Below are positions 1-7,907 of a stretch of 36,558 nucleotides of DNA, piece after piece. Source of the DNA: CAZXNF01 sp050741255 (GTDB taxonomy: Bacteria; Pseudomonadota; Gammaproteobacteria; Burkholderiales; SG8-41); NCBI GenBank assembly GCA_050741255.1, contig JBOIEQ010000027.1:1-36558 (forward strand), written 5' to 3'. The notes under the pieces are model-generated. The model made no database searches, had not been told where the DNA came from, and saw only the letters and a list, made by a program, of their open reading frames with translations. A program made the translations under genes and the position numbers. Every line of letters begins with the position of its first letter. Positions within the stretch are counted from its first letter, which is position 1.

Positions 1-758
1 CCGGTGAAGGGGCCGGCCGCCGCGCCGAACGCGGCGGCGAGCGCGGCCCGGAATTCCCGGTCCGGGGAGGCGAGCAGCCGCTCCGCTTCCGCCGGCGGCA
101 GGGTCCACACGAGCGCGTAGCCGTCGCCGCGCGGCAGCAGCGCGATCGGGCCGTCCGCGGTAAAGCGTTCGAACGCGCGTCCGCGATGCGGCTGCGCGGT
201 CGCGAGATTCGCCGTCAGCGCCATCGCACCGTAATCGCGTTCGAGCACGGGGCCGTCCATCAGAGGGTTCGCCGCGCGGCCGTCGGCACAGACCAGGAGC
301 TGCGCGCTGACGCGGTGGCCATCGGCGCAGGTCGCCGTGATGCGGTCGTCCCCGGGCGCGACCTCAACGGCCGTGACCGCGGCGGGATGGCAGACGATAG
401 GCCGGCGCTGCACGGCGGCGGCGAGCGCGGCCTGCACGTCGCGGTACGCGGCCACGCAACCCAGCGCGGGCACGCGCGCCTCGGCGGCCGTCATGACCAC
501 GCGGCCGAAGCCGCCGCGCTGCGAGACGATCACCTGGTCGATGGTGGTGGCACCGTCGAGCGCCGTGCGCGCGTCCAGGCGTTCCAGCAACAACAGGCTG
601 GCGCGCGACAGCGCCAGCGGCCGATCGGCGGGCGCGGGCGCATCGGCAGCGGCGAGCCAGTGCACATCAAGGCCCGCGCCGTGCAGCGCGAGCGCGGCCG
701 CAGCACCCACAGGACCGCCGCCCGCGACGGCGACCGCGCAGGTGGCCGGTGCGCTCAT
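1..758 (-). CDS. ubiH: UbiH/UbiF-family FAD-dependent hydroxylase, C-terminus cut by window edge
   Basis: Family role: FAD-dependent aromatic hydroxylases that add oxygen to the ubiquinone ring, peripheral to the inner membrane. Seen: the start ATG (758-756) is followed by a Rossmann dinucleotide-binding motif GGGPVG at residues 13-18. About residue 150 there is LVCADGRA, matching the conserved DG motif. Further on is the UbiH-type stretch ERFTADGPIALLP followed by ALVWTLPP. Only about 252 of the usual 390 or so residues are present, so the GD motif that contacts the FAD ribityl is off the edge. The start overlaps the pepP stop as ATGA, implying translational coupling. pepP followed by ubiH is also the E. 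coli order. Which ring position is hydroxylated (UbiH, UbiF or UbiI type) cannot be decided from this fragment. Confidence 0.85.
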   Translation of the reverse strand, partial: MSAPATCAVAVAGGGPVGAAAALALHGAGLDVHWLAAADAPAPADRPLALSRASLLLLERLDARTALDGATTIDQVIVSQRGGFGRVVMTAAEARVPALGCVAAYRDVQAALAAAVQRRPIVCHPAAVTAVEVAPGDDRITATCADGHRVSAQLLVCADGRAANPLMDGPVLERDYGAMALTANLATAQPHRGRAFERFTADGPIALLPRGDGYALVWTLPPAEAERLLASPDREFRAALAAAFGAAAGPFT

Positions 759-2092
759 CGCGCCTCGCGCATCAGCGCTTCGATCTCCGCTACCGACTTG
801 GGCGCGTCCGCGGTCAGCACTACGCAGCCGCCGGCGGTGACCGCGACGTCATCCTCGATGCGGATGCCGGTGTTCCAGTAGCGCTCGGGCACGCCCTCTC
901 CCGGGCGCACGTAGCAACCCGGTTCAACCGTCAGAACCATGCCGGGCACGAGCGGCCGCCATGCCTTGTCGCGCTTGTAGTCGCCCGCGTCGTGCACGTC
1001 GAGGCCCAGCCAGTGCCCCGTGCGGTGCATGTAGAAGCGCTTGTAATCACCGGACTCGATGACGGCGTCCACGCTGCCCTGGCACAGACCGGCGTCGACG
1101 AAACCGCGCGCGAGCGTCTTCACCGCCGCGTCATGCGGCGCTTCCCAGGCGGCGCCGGGTTTGACTTCGGCGATCGCCGCCGCCTGCGCCGCCAGCACCA
1201 CTTCGTAGAGTTCGCGCTGCGGGCCCGAGTAGCGGCCATTGACGGGAAAGCTGCGCGTGACATCCGCGGCGTAACCATCGACTTCGCAGCCGGCGTCGAT
1301 CAGCAGCAGTTCGCCGTCGTTCAGCAGCGCGTTGTTCTCGACGTAATGCAGCACGCACGCATTCGCCCCACCGGCCACGATCGGCGTGTAGGCCGGCGCC
1401 TGCGCGCCGCGGCGGCGGAACTCGTGCATCAGCTCGGCTTCCACTTCGTATTCGCGCGTGCCCGGCCGTGCGAGGCGCATCGCACGTCGATGCGCGTCCG
1501 CGGTGATCGCGGCGGCGCGGCGCATCGTCGCCAGTTCATGGGCGTCCTTCACCAGCCGCATTTCATCCAGCAGCGTACGCACGTCGCGGATTTCCGGGGG
1601 TGCCGCGACCCCCGAGCGGGCCTGCGCGCGCACCGCGTTCAGCCAGCCGACGACGCGGCGATCCCAGCCCGGATCCTCGCCCAGGTGCACGTGCAGCGCG
1701 GGGCGGTTGGCGAGCAGCGTCGGCGCCTTGGCGTCGAGCGTATCGATGGTGAAGGCTTCATCCACGCCGAAAACCTCGCGCGCGCCGTCGGGGCCGTAGC
1801 GATGGCCGTCCCAGATCTCGCGCTCCGTGTCGCGCGGCCGGCAGAACAGCACGCTGTGCGGCGCCGCCCCGCCCGTCACGAACAGCACCGCCTCCGGCTC
1901 CATGAAGCCGGTGAGGTAATAGAAATAGCTGTCGAAGCGGTACGGGTAATGCGCGTCGCGGTTGCGCACGCGTTCGGGCGCCGTGGGAATGACGGCGACG
2001 CCTTCGCCGATGGCCTCCGCGAGACGGCGGCGGCGGTCGGCAAAAATGGAGACGGGTACGGCGGCGGACGATGCCGCCCTGGGTTGGGACAT
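755..2092 (-). CDS. pepP: Xaa-Pro aminopeptidase (aminopeptidase P)
   Basis: This 445-residue M24 metallopeptidase removes an N-terminal residue that precedes proline, in the cytoplasm, using two Mn2+ ions. The N-terminal aminopeptidase-P domain covers about residues 15-150 (RRRRLAEAIGEG, then YRFDSYFYYLTGF) and the pita-bread catalytic domain the rest. All expected metal ligands are visible: the two Asp in LLIDAGCEVDGYAADVTR, the His of HRTGHWLGLDVHD, and the Glu residues of VLTVEPGCYV and TGIRIEDD. The frame is open far upstream into murU, but the ATG at 2092 gives the normal family length and begins only 11 bp after the murU stop. It appears to lie in an amgK-murU-pepP-ubiH run, ending in an ATGA overlap with ubiH. 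Confidence 0.95.
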   Translation of the reverse strand: MSQPRAASSAAVPVSIFADRRRRLAEAIGEGVAVIPTAPERVRNRDAHYPYRFDSYFYYLTGFMEPEAVLFVTGGAAPHSVLFCRPRDTEREIWDGHRYGPDGAREVFGVDEAFTIDTLDAKAPTLLANRPALHVHLGEDPGWDRRVVGWLNAVRAQARSGVAAPPEIRDVRTLLDEMRLVKDAHELATMRRAAAITADAHRRAMRLARPGTREYEVEAELMHEFRRRGAQAPAYTPIVAGGANACVLHYVENNALLNDGELLLIDAGCEVDGYAADVTRSFPVNGRYSGPQRELYEVVLAAQAAAIAEVKPGAAWEAPHDAAVKTLARGFVDAGLCQGSVDAVIESGDYKRFYMHRTGHWLGLDVHDAGDYKRDKAWRPLVPGMVLTVEPGCYVRPGEGVPERYWNTGIRIEDDVAVTAGGCVVLTADAPKSVAEIEALMREAR

Positions 2093-2103
2093 GATGCCGC
2101 CGA

Positions 2104-2799
2104 TTATAGCGACGGGGCCCGTCCGGCTCCTGCCAATGCCGCCGCCTCGCGCAGGCGTTCCGGCGTGCCCACGTCGAGCCAGACGCCCCCATGCCGCTCC
2201 CCGCTGACCGACTGGCGTTCGATCGCATTCCGCAGCAGGGGCGCGAGTTGCGCCCTGGCGCCGCGCACGACGTCCGCGAACAGCGCGGGATGGTAGGCGC
2301 CGATCCCGCTGAACGTGAACAGCGGCGGCGTGAGCGACACGCGTTCTCCCTGCAACCCGAAATCGCCTTGTGGATGGTGAGAGGGATTGGGCACCAGCAC
2401 CAGATGCGCGAGCCGCGCACGACCGTCGAGCGCGCGCGCCGCGGTCACGAGGCGCGCGCCGTCGAAATCGCACCAGACATCGGCGTTGACGACGGCGAAC
2501 GGCGCCTCGCCCAGGAGCGGCAGCGCGTTCGCGATGCCGCCGGCGGTCTCCAGCGCCTCGTGCTCCGGCGACCAGGCGATGCGGGCGCCGAAACCGCTCC
2601 CGTCGCCGAGCGCGGCTTCGATCTGCGCGCCGAGGTGCGCATGGTTGATCACAATCTCGCACAGCCCGGCCGCGACCAGCCGCTCGAGTTGCCACACGAT
2701 CAGCGGCTTGCCCGCGACTTCCACCAGCGCCTTCGGCACGCGGTCCGTCAGCGGGCGCATCCGCTCGCCGCGTCCCGCAGCCAGGATCATCACTTTCAT
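2104..2799 (-). CDS. murU: MurNAc-1-phosphate uridylyltransferase (nucleotidyltransferase family)
   Basis: A 231-residue NTP-transferase that, in the family, joins UTP and MurNAc-alpha-1-phosphate to give UDP-MurNAc in the cytoplasmic peptidoglycan-recycling bypass. Seen: the N-terminal signature LAAGRGERMRPLTDRVPKAL at residues 6-25, followed by VAGKPLI; a metal-binding NADVWCDFDG near residue 105; and a C-terminal WLDVGTPERL. The length fits MurU rather than longer sugar-nucleotide synthetases. It lies directly downstream of amgK, its usual partner, which decides the substrate call over glucose-1-phosphate or mannose-1-phosphate. The start ATG (2799-2797) overlaps, as ATGA, the end of a short ORF whose 13 first codons nearly copy murU itself. 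Confidence 0.92.
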   Translation of the reverse strand: MKVMILAAGRGERMRPLTDRVPKALVEVAGKPLIVWQLERLVAAGLCEIVINHAHLGAQIEAALGDGSGFGARIAWSPEHEALETAGGIANALPLLGEAPFAVVNADVWCDFDGARLVTAARALDGRARLAHLVLVPNPSHHPQGDFGLQGERVSLTPPLFTFSGIGAYHPALFADVVRGARAQLAPLLRNAIERQSVSGERHGGVWLDVGTPERLREAAALAGAGRAPSL

Positions 2800-2861
2800 G
2801 GGTAAGCGTGCGGATCGTTAGCCCGCTCGCCTCTTCCTGCGGCCAGGATCATGACCCTCAT
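2796..2861 (-). other. 21-codon ORF duplicating the murU N-terminus, overlapping its start
   Basis: ATG at 2861 opens a 21-residue reading frame: MRVMILAAGRGER, then eight unrelated residues (ANDPHAYP) and TGA. The first 13 residues match MurU residues 1-13 except one Lys-to-Arg change. Its TGA shares bases with the ATG of murU (ATGA). It may be a decaying relic of an alternative murU 5' end or a translated leader coupled to murU. The frame is seen; translation is not shown. Confidence 0.5.
2823..2861 (-). repeat. Partial duplication of the murU 5' end
   Basis: Bases 2823-2862 align without gaps to 2761-2800, the first codons of murU, at 33 of 40 positions. Most differences are synonymous, which points to an old copy or one derived from a diverged murU, not a recent tandem duplication. 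Confidence 0.75.
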
Positions 2862-2880
2862 GCGGGAAAGAAAAACACGG

Positions 2881-2980
2881 ATATGGCCGCCAAAACGCGG
2901 AGACGCCAAGAACGACAACCACGCAACTGAAGACGCGATCTTCCGGTTCTCTTGGCGCCTTGGCATCTTGGCGGCCAATA
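2881..2980. repeat. Imperfect inverted-repeat element of GCCAAG units between murU and amgK
   Basis: The left arm 2885-2913 (starting GGCCGCCAA, ending GCCAAGAAC) pairs with the right arm 2946-2976 (starting GTTCTCTTGGC, ending TTGGCGGCC), separated by a 32-nt loop. The right arm is itself built of three roughly 8-9-nt units beginning CTTGG. No ORF in the 213-bp gap resembles a protein. The pattern looks like a small dispersed palindromic repeat. Insertion is inferred from its unlikeness to the flanks and its position in an otherwise compact operon; it could instead act as an mRNA-stabilising hairpin. Confidence 0.6.
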
Positions 2981-3012
2981 CCAGTCTTTGCGGGCGAGCG
3001 ACATGCCGCGCG

Positions 3013-4041
3013 CTAGAACGTGTACCCGGTCGTCGGCACGCGCGCCTCCAGACGGTCCAGCAGCCGCGCCAGCGGGGCCAGGTCGTTGTAACGCTGCGCG
3101 ACGGCGCGGGCATAAGCGATAAAGCGCGGCGTATCCGCCAGGTAATCGGGCTTGCCGTCGCGGTAGTTGAGCCGCGCGAAGATGCCAAGCACTTTCAGGT
3201 GGCGCTGCAGGCCCATCCATTCGAAATCGCGGTAGAAGGCGCCGAAGTCGGCGTGCACCGGCAGGCCGCGGGTGCGGGCGCGCTCCCAGTAGCGCGCCGT
3301 CCAGTCCAGCACGCGGGCCTCCTCCCAGCTCAGAAATGCATCCCGGAACAGCGACACGACGTCATAAGTGATGGGGCCGAGCACAGCGTCCTGGAAGTCG
3401 AGCACGCCCGGATTGGGCGCGCACACCATGAGATTGCGCGGCATGTAATCGCGGTGCACGAATACGCGCGGCTGGGCGAGCGCCGCCGCGACCAGACGCG
3501 CTTCCACCTGCGCCAGTGCGTCGCGCTCGGCGGCGGTCAGCGTGATGCCCAGATGGCGGGCGATGTACCACTCCGGAAACAAGGCGAGTTCGCGTTCGAG
3601 CAGCGCGGCATCGTAGACCGGCAGCACCCCCTCGCGCGTGCTCCGCTGCCACACGATCAGGGCCTCCAGCGCGTCGCGAAACAGGCGATCGGCCGTTGCG
3701 GCATCGGCGTCCCCCACCGTCAGGGCGGCCAGATAGGTCTGCGTGCCCAGATCCGTCAGCAGCAGGAACCCCTGTTCGAGGTCCTGCGCGAGCACCTGCG
3801 GGGCGTTCAGTCCCGCTTCGCGCAACAAGGCGGCCACGCTCACAAACGGCCGGCAATCCTCGCGCGGGGGCGGCGCATCCATGGCAATCCACGTCTCCGC
3901 GCCCCGGGCGACCCTGAAATAGCGCCGGAAACTGGCGTCCGCGGACGCACTGGAGAGGGCCGTTCCGGCGCCCGCGCCCGGGTCCGGGAGCGCCGTGGTG
4001 AGCCACGCACGAAGCGCGCGCACGCGATCGTCTTCGCGCAT
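3013..4041 (-). CDS. amgK: N-acetylmuramate/N-acetylglucosamine anomeric kinase
   Basis: A 342-residue kinase of the aminoglycoside-phosphotransferase fold that phosphorylates MurNAc (and GlcNAc) at C1, the step before MurU. Seen: the catalytic loop VFVHRDYMPRNLMV near residue 195; the metal-binding LDFQDAVLGPITYDVVSLFRD; and an N-terminal region with ASFRRYFRV and WIAMDAPPPRE typical of AmgK. The frame is open upstream past the divergent lptD start, but the ATG at 4041 gives family length and is preceded by an AGGGAAGG ribosome site. It is followed, after the unusual repeat-bearing gap, by murU. Placement back to back with lptD is common in beta- and gammaproteobacteria. Together AmgK and MurU bypass de novo UDP-MurNAc synthesis. 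Confidence 0.92.
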   Translation of the reverse strand: MREDDRVRALRAWLTTALPDPGAGAGTALSSASADASFRRYFRVARGAETWIAMDAPPPREDCRPFVSVAALLREAGLNAPQVLAQDLEQGFLLLTDLGTQTYLAALTVGDADAATADRLFRDALEALIVWQRSTREGVLPVYDAALLERELALFPEWYIARHLGITLTAAERDALAQVEARLVAAALAQPRVFVHRDYMPRNLMVCAPNPGVLDFQDAVLGPITYDVVSLFRDAFLSWEEARVLDWTARYWERARTRGLPVHADFGAFYRDFEWMGLQRHLKVLGIFARLNYRDGKPDYLADTPRFIAYARAVAQRYNDLAPLARLLDRLEARVPTTGYTF

Positions 4042-4064
4042 TGCCTTCCCTAGCAAATTGTGCG

Positions 4065-4070
4065 ATTTTA
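4065..4070 (-). promoter_or_regulatory. Possible -10 hexamer for amgK
   Basis: Read on the minus strand the bases are TAAAAT, 23 nt before the amgK ATG. No convincing -35 lies 16-18 bp upstream, so this is a weak call. The 80-bp amgK-lptD gap also has a small stem (4081-4086 with 4096-4101) around three TGGC units. Confidence 0.35.
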
Positions 4071-4121
4071 CCACCGCGTTCCCGGCTGGCTGGCTGCCGG
4101 GACCTCCCCCCGAAACAATCC

Positions 4122-6554
4122 ATGCGTCCCCCGCGCTTTTTCCGTATGCCGTTTCGTCCGTCGCTCGCCGCATGGCTGCCGTTCGCACTGGCCGGCGCGG
4201 GCGGCGCACACGCTGCAGAGGCACCGGCGCCGGTGCCTGCCCCTGCGCCGGCCTCCGCCGCCGAGCCCGAGATCCGCCTGCGGATGCAACCGTCGTTTCT
4301 GCGCCCGCCGCCAGGCCTGCAGGAGGAAGTGCCGGTGTTCGTGGATGCCGACAACCTGCGCGGGTACATGGAGCGCGAGTTCGAGGCCGAAGGCAGCGTG
4401 CGGCTGCGGCGGCGCGACCAGCGCATTTTCGCCGACTGGCTGCGCTACGACCCGCAGGCGGACGAGGTGACCGCCGAAGGCAACGTGGCCTTCGAGCGTT
4501 TCGGCGACAAACTCACCGGCACGCGCCTGAAAGCGAACCTGCAGGACGAGCGCGGCTTCATGACGGGGACCACGTTCGAGCTGCGGCCGGAACCGCCGAA
4601 GGCCCCGCGCGAGCGCCCGGTGTCGGCCTACGAACGCACGCCCGTGGCCCCCGCGACCTTCGCGCGCGGCACCGCCGACCGCATCGACTTCGAAAGCCGC
4701 GCCCGCATGCGCACGGAGCGCACCACGTTCACCACCTGCGAATGCGGCAACGATGCCTGGCAGGTGCGCGCCGGCGAGCTGACGCTCGACCAGGACCAGA
4801 ACACCGGCGTCGCCCGCGACGCGACGCTGGAGTTCTACGGCGTGCCCCTCCTGTATTCGCCGTACCTGTCGTTTCCGCTCAAGGAAGAGCGCAAGACCGG
4901 GCTCCTGACACCGATTATCGGCACCACGGGCCGTACCGGCGTGCAGGTCGGACTGCCGTTCTACTGGAACATCGCGCCCAACTATGACGCGACGTTCACG
5001 CCGCGCTACCTGCAGAACAACGGTTTCATGCTTGACTCGGAGTTTCGCTATCTGGAGAAAAGCCTGAGCGGCCGCGCCTTCTACCAGGTACTGCCCAACG
5101 ACAAGAACAGCAACGACCAGTACCGCTACTTCGGCGCGTTCCGCCACCAGCAGAACTTCGGCCCGTGGTACGGGATGGTGAACGTCCAGCAGGTCTCGGA
5201 TTCCAATTACTTCACCGACCTGTCGACCAACGTGGCGCAGACCTCGCAGGCGGTGCTGCCGCGCGAGGCGACGCTCGGCCGCAACGGCACCTGGTGGAAC
5301 GGCGGCACCTGGAACGTCAACGCCCTCTACCAGCGCTGGCAGACGCTGCAGGTCGATCCGGCGAATCCCACGACCGCACCGTACAGCCGCGCCCCGCAGA
5401 TCACGCTTAACGCCGCCAAGGCCGACGTCGCCGGCCTCGACCTCGATCTCATCTCCAATTACAACGATTTCCAGAATCCGCAGATCAACCTGCCGAACGG
5501 CCAGCGCTGGATGGCCTACCCGTCCATCGCGCTGCCGCTGACGACCGCGTTCGGCTACATCACGCCCAAGGTGGGGGTCAATTACCGCCAGTACACGATC
5601 GACAATAAAACGATTGTGCCGGACTTCAACCAGTCCATCACGACGCCGATCGTGAGCGTCGACAGCGGCATGGTGTTCGAGCGTGACACCCAATTGTTCG
5701 GCGGCGCGGTGACGCAGACGATCGAGCCGCGCGTCTACTACGCGTGGATTCCGTACCGCGACCAGACCCGCATTCCCAATTTCGAGAGCACGCAGCAGGA
5801 TCTGAGCTTCGCGACGCTGTTCACCGAAAACCAGTTCTCGGGCTACGACCGGATCAACGACCTGCACGCCATCACCTGGGGCCTGCAGTCGCGGTTGATT
5901 CAGTCCGAAACTGGCGTCGAGCGCATCCGCGCGGGCATCGCGCAGCGCTACTTCATCGAGCGCCAGCGGGTGACGATCCCCGGCGTGCTGCCGACGCCCA
6001 ACAGCACTTCCGACCTGCTCGCGGCGGTGAGCGGCCTGATCATCCCGCATTGGACGCTCGACGCCGGCGTCGCATATACCACCCAGCAGACCCAAGTGCA
6101 GCGCGCCTTCACCGCGGTGCGCTACAACCCCGAGCCCGGCAAGCTGCTGAACGCCGCCTACCGCTACGTGCGGCAGGACCAGGTCCCGATCGTGGGCGCG
6201 GTCAACACCGCCAATCCCAACGTCGACCAAATGGACCTCTCCGGGCAATGGCGGTTCGCCAACGGCTTGGGTGTGGTCGGCCGCTGGAACTATTCGTTCA
6301 ACGACAAGCGCACGCTGGAAGGGCTGGCCGGGCTGGAGTACGCGGACGACTGCTGGGCGATCCGCGGCGTGTTCCACCGCTTCGCGACCACCACCGCCCA
6401 GGAAGTGAATTCTTTCTTCATCCAACTCGAACTTACGGGCCTCTCCAAGGTCGGAAATACTGCCGAGCAACTGCTGCGCCGCAGCGTGCCGGGCTATGCC
6501 GCCAATATCCAGCGTGCGCCTTCCGACGTCGACCCCTTCTCCAACTACCGCTGA
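4122..6554 (+). CDS. lptD: LPS-assembly outer-membrane protein LptD
   Basis: An 810-residue outer-membrane barrel that, with LptE, inserts lipopolysaccharide into the outer leaflet. The signal peptide ends about AHA(31)|A32, followed by an Ala-Pro-rich linker. The N-terminal OstA/LptA-like jellyroll (about residues 60-200) contains FVDADNLRGYMEREFEAEG. The barrel domain contains PYLSFPLKEERKTGLLTPIIG. It has only three cysteines in the mature protein: C206 and C208 in TTCECGN and C744 in ADDCWAI. The extreme N-terminal cysteine and the CC pair of E. coli LptD are not present. The ATG at 4122 was chosen because it begins a proper signal peptide; ATG 4146 is an alternative. It leads an operon with surA, overlapping it by one base. 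Confidence 0.95.
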   Translation: MRPPRFFRMPFRPSLAAWLPFALAGAGGAHAAEAPAPVPAPAPASAAEPEIRLRMQPSFLRPPPGLQEEVPVFVDADNLRGYMEREFEAEGSVRLRRRDQRIFADWLRYDPQADEVTAEGNVAFERFGDKLTGTRLKANLQDERGFMTGTTFELRPEPPKAPRERPVSAYERTPVAPATFARGTADRIDFESRARMRTERTTFTTCECGNDAWQVRAGELTLDQDQNTGVARDATLEFYGVPLLYSPYLSFPLKEERKTGLLTPIIGTTGRTGVQVGLPFYWNIAPNYDATFTPRYLQNNGFMLDSEFRYLEKSLSGRAFYQVLPNDKNSNDQYRYFGAFRHQQNFGPWYGMVNVQQVSDSNYFTDLSTNVAQTSQAVLPREATLGRNGTWWNGGTWNVNALYQRWQTLQVDPANPTTAPYSRAPQITLNAAKADVAGLDLDLISNYNDFQNPQINLPNGQRWMAYPSIALPLTTAFGYITPKVGVNYRQYTIDNKTIVPDFNQSITTPIVSVDSGMVFERDTQLFGGAVTQTIEPRVYYAWIPYRDQTRIPNFESTQQDLSFATLFTENQFSGYDRINDLHAITWGLQSRLIQSETGVERIRAGIAQRYFIERQRVTIPGVLPTPNSTSDLLAAVSGLIIPHWTLDAGVAYTTQQTQVQRAFTAVRYNPEPGKLLNAAYRYVRQDQVPIVGAVNTANPNVDQMDLSGQWRFANGLGVVGRWNYSFNDKRTLEGLAGLEYADDCWAIRGVFHRFATTTAQEVNSFFIQLELTGLSKVGNTAEQLLRRSVPGYAANIQRAPSDVDPFSNYR

Positions 6555-7900
6555 TGTCCGTTTCCGTTTTCCGCTGCCGCGCCGGTTTCGCGCTGGTGCT
6601 CGAGATGTTGGGGCTGCTCGCGCTCTTGGGCGCCGCGCCGGCCTTGGCCCAGCCGACCCGCCCGCGCCAGGTGCTGGCGATCGACCGCATCGTCGCCGTC
6701 GTCGGCAGCGAAGTGATCACCCGCCACGAGCTGGACGAGCGCCTGCGCCTGCTCTCGCAGCAGCTCAAGCAGCAGGGCACCCCGCTGCCCCCGCAGGACG
6801 TGCTCGAGCGGCAGGTCCTCGAGCGCATGATCGCCGAGCGGGCGCAACTGCAGTTCGCCCGCGACACCGGCCTCCGGGTGGACGACGCGCAGCTGGAGGC
6901 CGCGCTTATGCGCATCGCGGAGCAGAACAAGCTCTCGATCGGCGAATTGCGCATCGTGATGGAAAAGCAGGGCGTTCCGTTCGCGCGCTTCCGCGAGGAC
7001 ATCCGCGGCGAAATGGTGATGGCGCGCCTGCGCGAGCGCGAGGTGGACAACCGGGTCATCGTCACCGACACCGAGGTCGACAACCTTATCGCCAGCCAGA
7101 AGGCGGCCTCCGGCACGCCGGACGAGTACAACCTCTCGCACATCCTGGTCTCGGTACCCGAAAAAGCCAGCCCCGAGCAGATCCAGACCCGGCGCGCACG
7201 CGCCGACCAGGCGCTCGCGCAATTGCGGGGCGGCGCCGATTTCCGCCAGGTGGCGGCCGCGTTCTCGGAGGCGCCGGACGCGGTCCAGGGCGGCAGCCTG
7301 GGCTGGCGGGACACCGCCCGCATGCCGTCGATGTTCGCGGAGGCGGTGCAGAAGCTCAAACCCGGCGAAACGAGCGACGTGCTGCGCAGTCCCAACGGCT
7401 TTCACATCCTCCGGCTGAACGAGCGCCGCGGCGCGAGCGGGCCGCTGATGGTGACGCAGACCAACGCCCGCCACATCCTCATCAAGACCAACGAACTGGT
7501 CGCCGAGAAGGATGCGCGCGCCAAGCTCGTCAAGCTGAAGGAGCGCCTCGACAACGGCGGCGACTTCGCGCAGGTCGCCCGCATCAACTCCGAGGACGCC
7601 AGCGCCTCCCGCGGCGGCGACCTGGGCTGGCTGTCGCCGGGCGACACCGTGCCGGACTTCGAGAAGGCGATGGATGCCCTCAAGCCCGGACAGATCAGCG
7701 AACCCGTGCGCTCGCCCTTCGGCTGGCACCTGATCCAGGTCGTGCAGCGCCGCGACCAGGACATGTCCGGCGACCAGCAGAAGATGCGCGCGCGCATGGC
7801 GTTGCGCCAGGCAAAATCCGAGGAGGCGTACCAGGAGTGGATCCGGCAGATGCTCGATTCCGTCTTCATCGAACGCCGGCTCGAATCCGCCGCGCGCTGA
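6554..7900 (+). CDS. surA: Periplasmic peptidyl-prolyl isomerase and OMP chaperone SurA
   Basis: A 448-residue periplasmic chaperone that escorts unfolded outer-membrane proteins, LptD among them, to the BAM complex. Seen: a signal peptide (residues 1-32, ending ALA|Q); an N-terminal chaperone domain starting DRIVAVVGSEVITRHELDER; a first parvulin domain near residues 190-290 (YNLSHILVSVPE) and a second near 300-400 (NARHILIKTNE), each with the GGDLGW or GGSLGW parvulin motif; and a C-terminal helix ending in ERRLESAAR. The ATG shares its A with the lptD TGA (TGATG), so translation is probably coupled. A chaperone encoded beside its demanding client fits. Confidence 0.96.
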   Translation: MSVSVFRCRAGFALVLEMLGLLALLGAAPALAQPTRPRQVLAIDRIVAVVGSEVITRHELDERLRLLSQQLKQQGTPLPPQDVLERQVLERMIAERAQLQFARDTGLRVDDAQLEAALMRIAEQNKLSIGELRIVMEKQGVPFARFREDIRGEMVMARLREREVDNRVIVTDTEVDNLIASQKAASGTPDEYNLSHILVSVPEKASPEQIQTRRARADQALAQLRGGADFRQVAAAFSEAPDAVQGGSLGWRDTARMPSMFAEAVQKLKPGETSDVLRSPNGFHILRLNERRGASGPLMVTQTNARHILIKTNELVAEKDARAKLVKLKERLDNGGDFAQVARINSEDASASRGGDLGWLSPGDTVPDFEKAMDALKPGQISEPVRSPFGWHLIQVVQRRDQDMSGDQQKMRARMALRQAKSEEAYQEWIRQMLDSVFIERRLESAAR

Positions 7901-7907
7901 GGCTGCG

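Noticed and set aside
749..2296. A 515-codon plus-strand frame opposite pepP and the ubiH start
   Set aside because: Shadow of pepP, which has all metal ligands; no recognisable motif.
4068..6470. An 800-codon open frame opposite lptD
   Set aside because: Same GC-driven shadow; composition is not protein-like and LptD is intact on the other strand.
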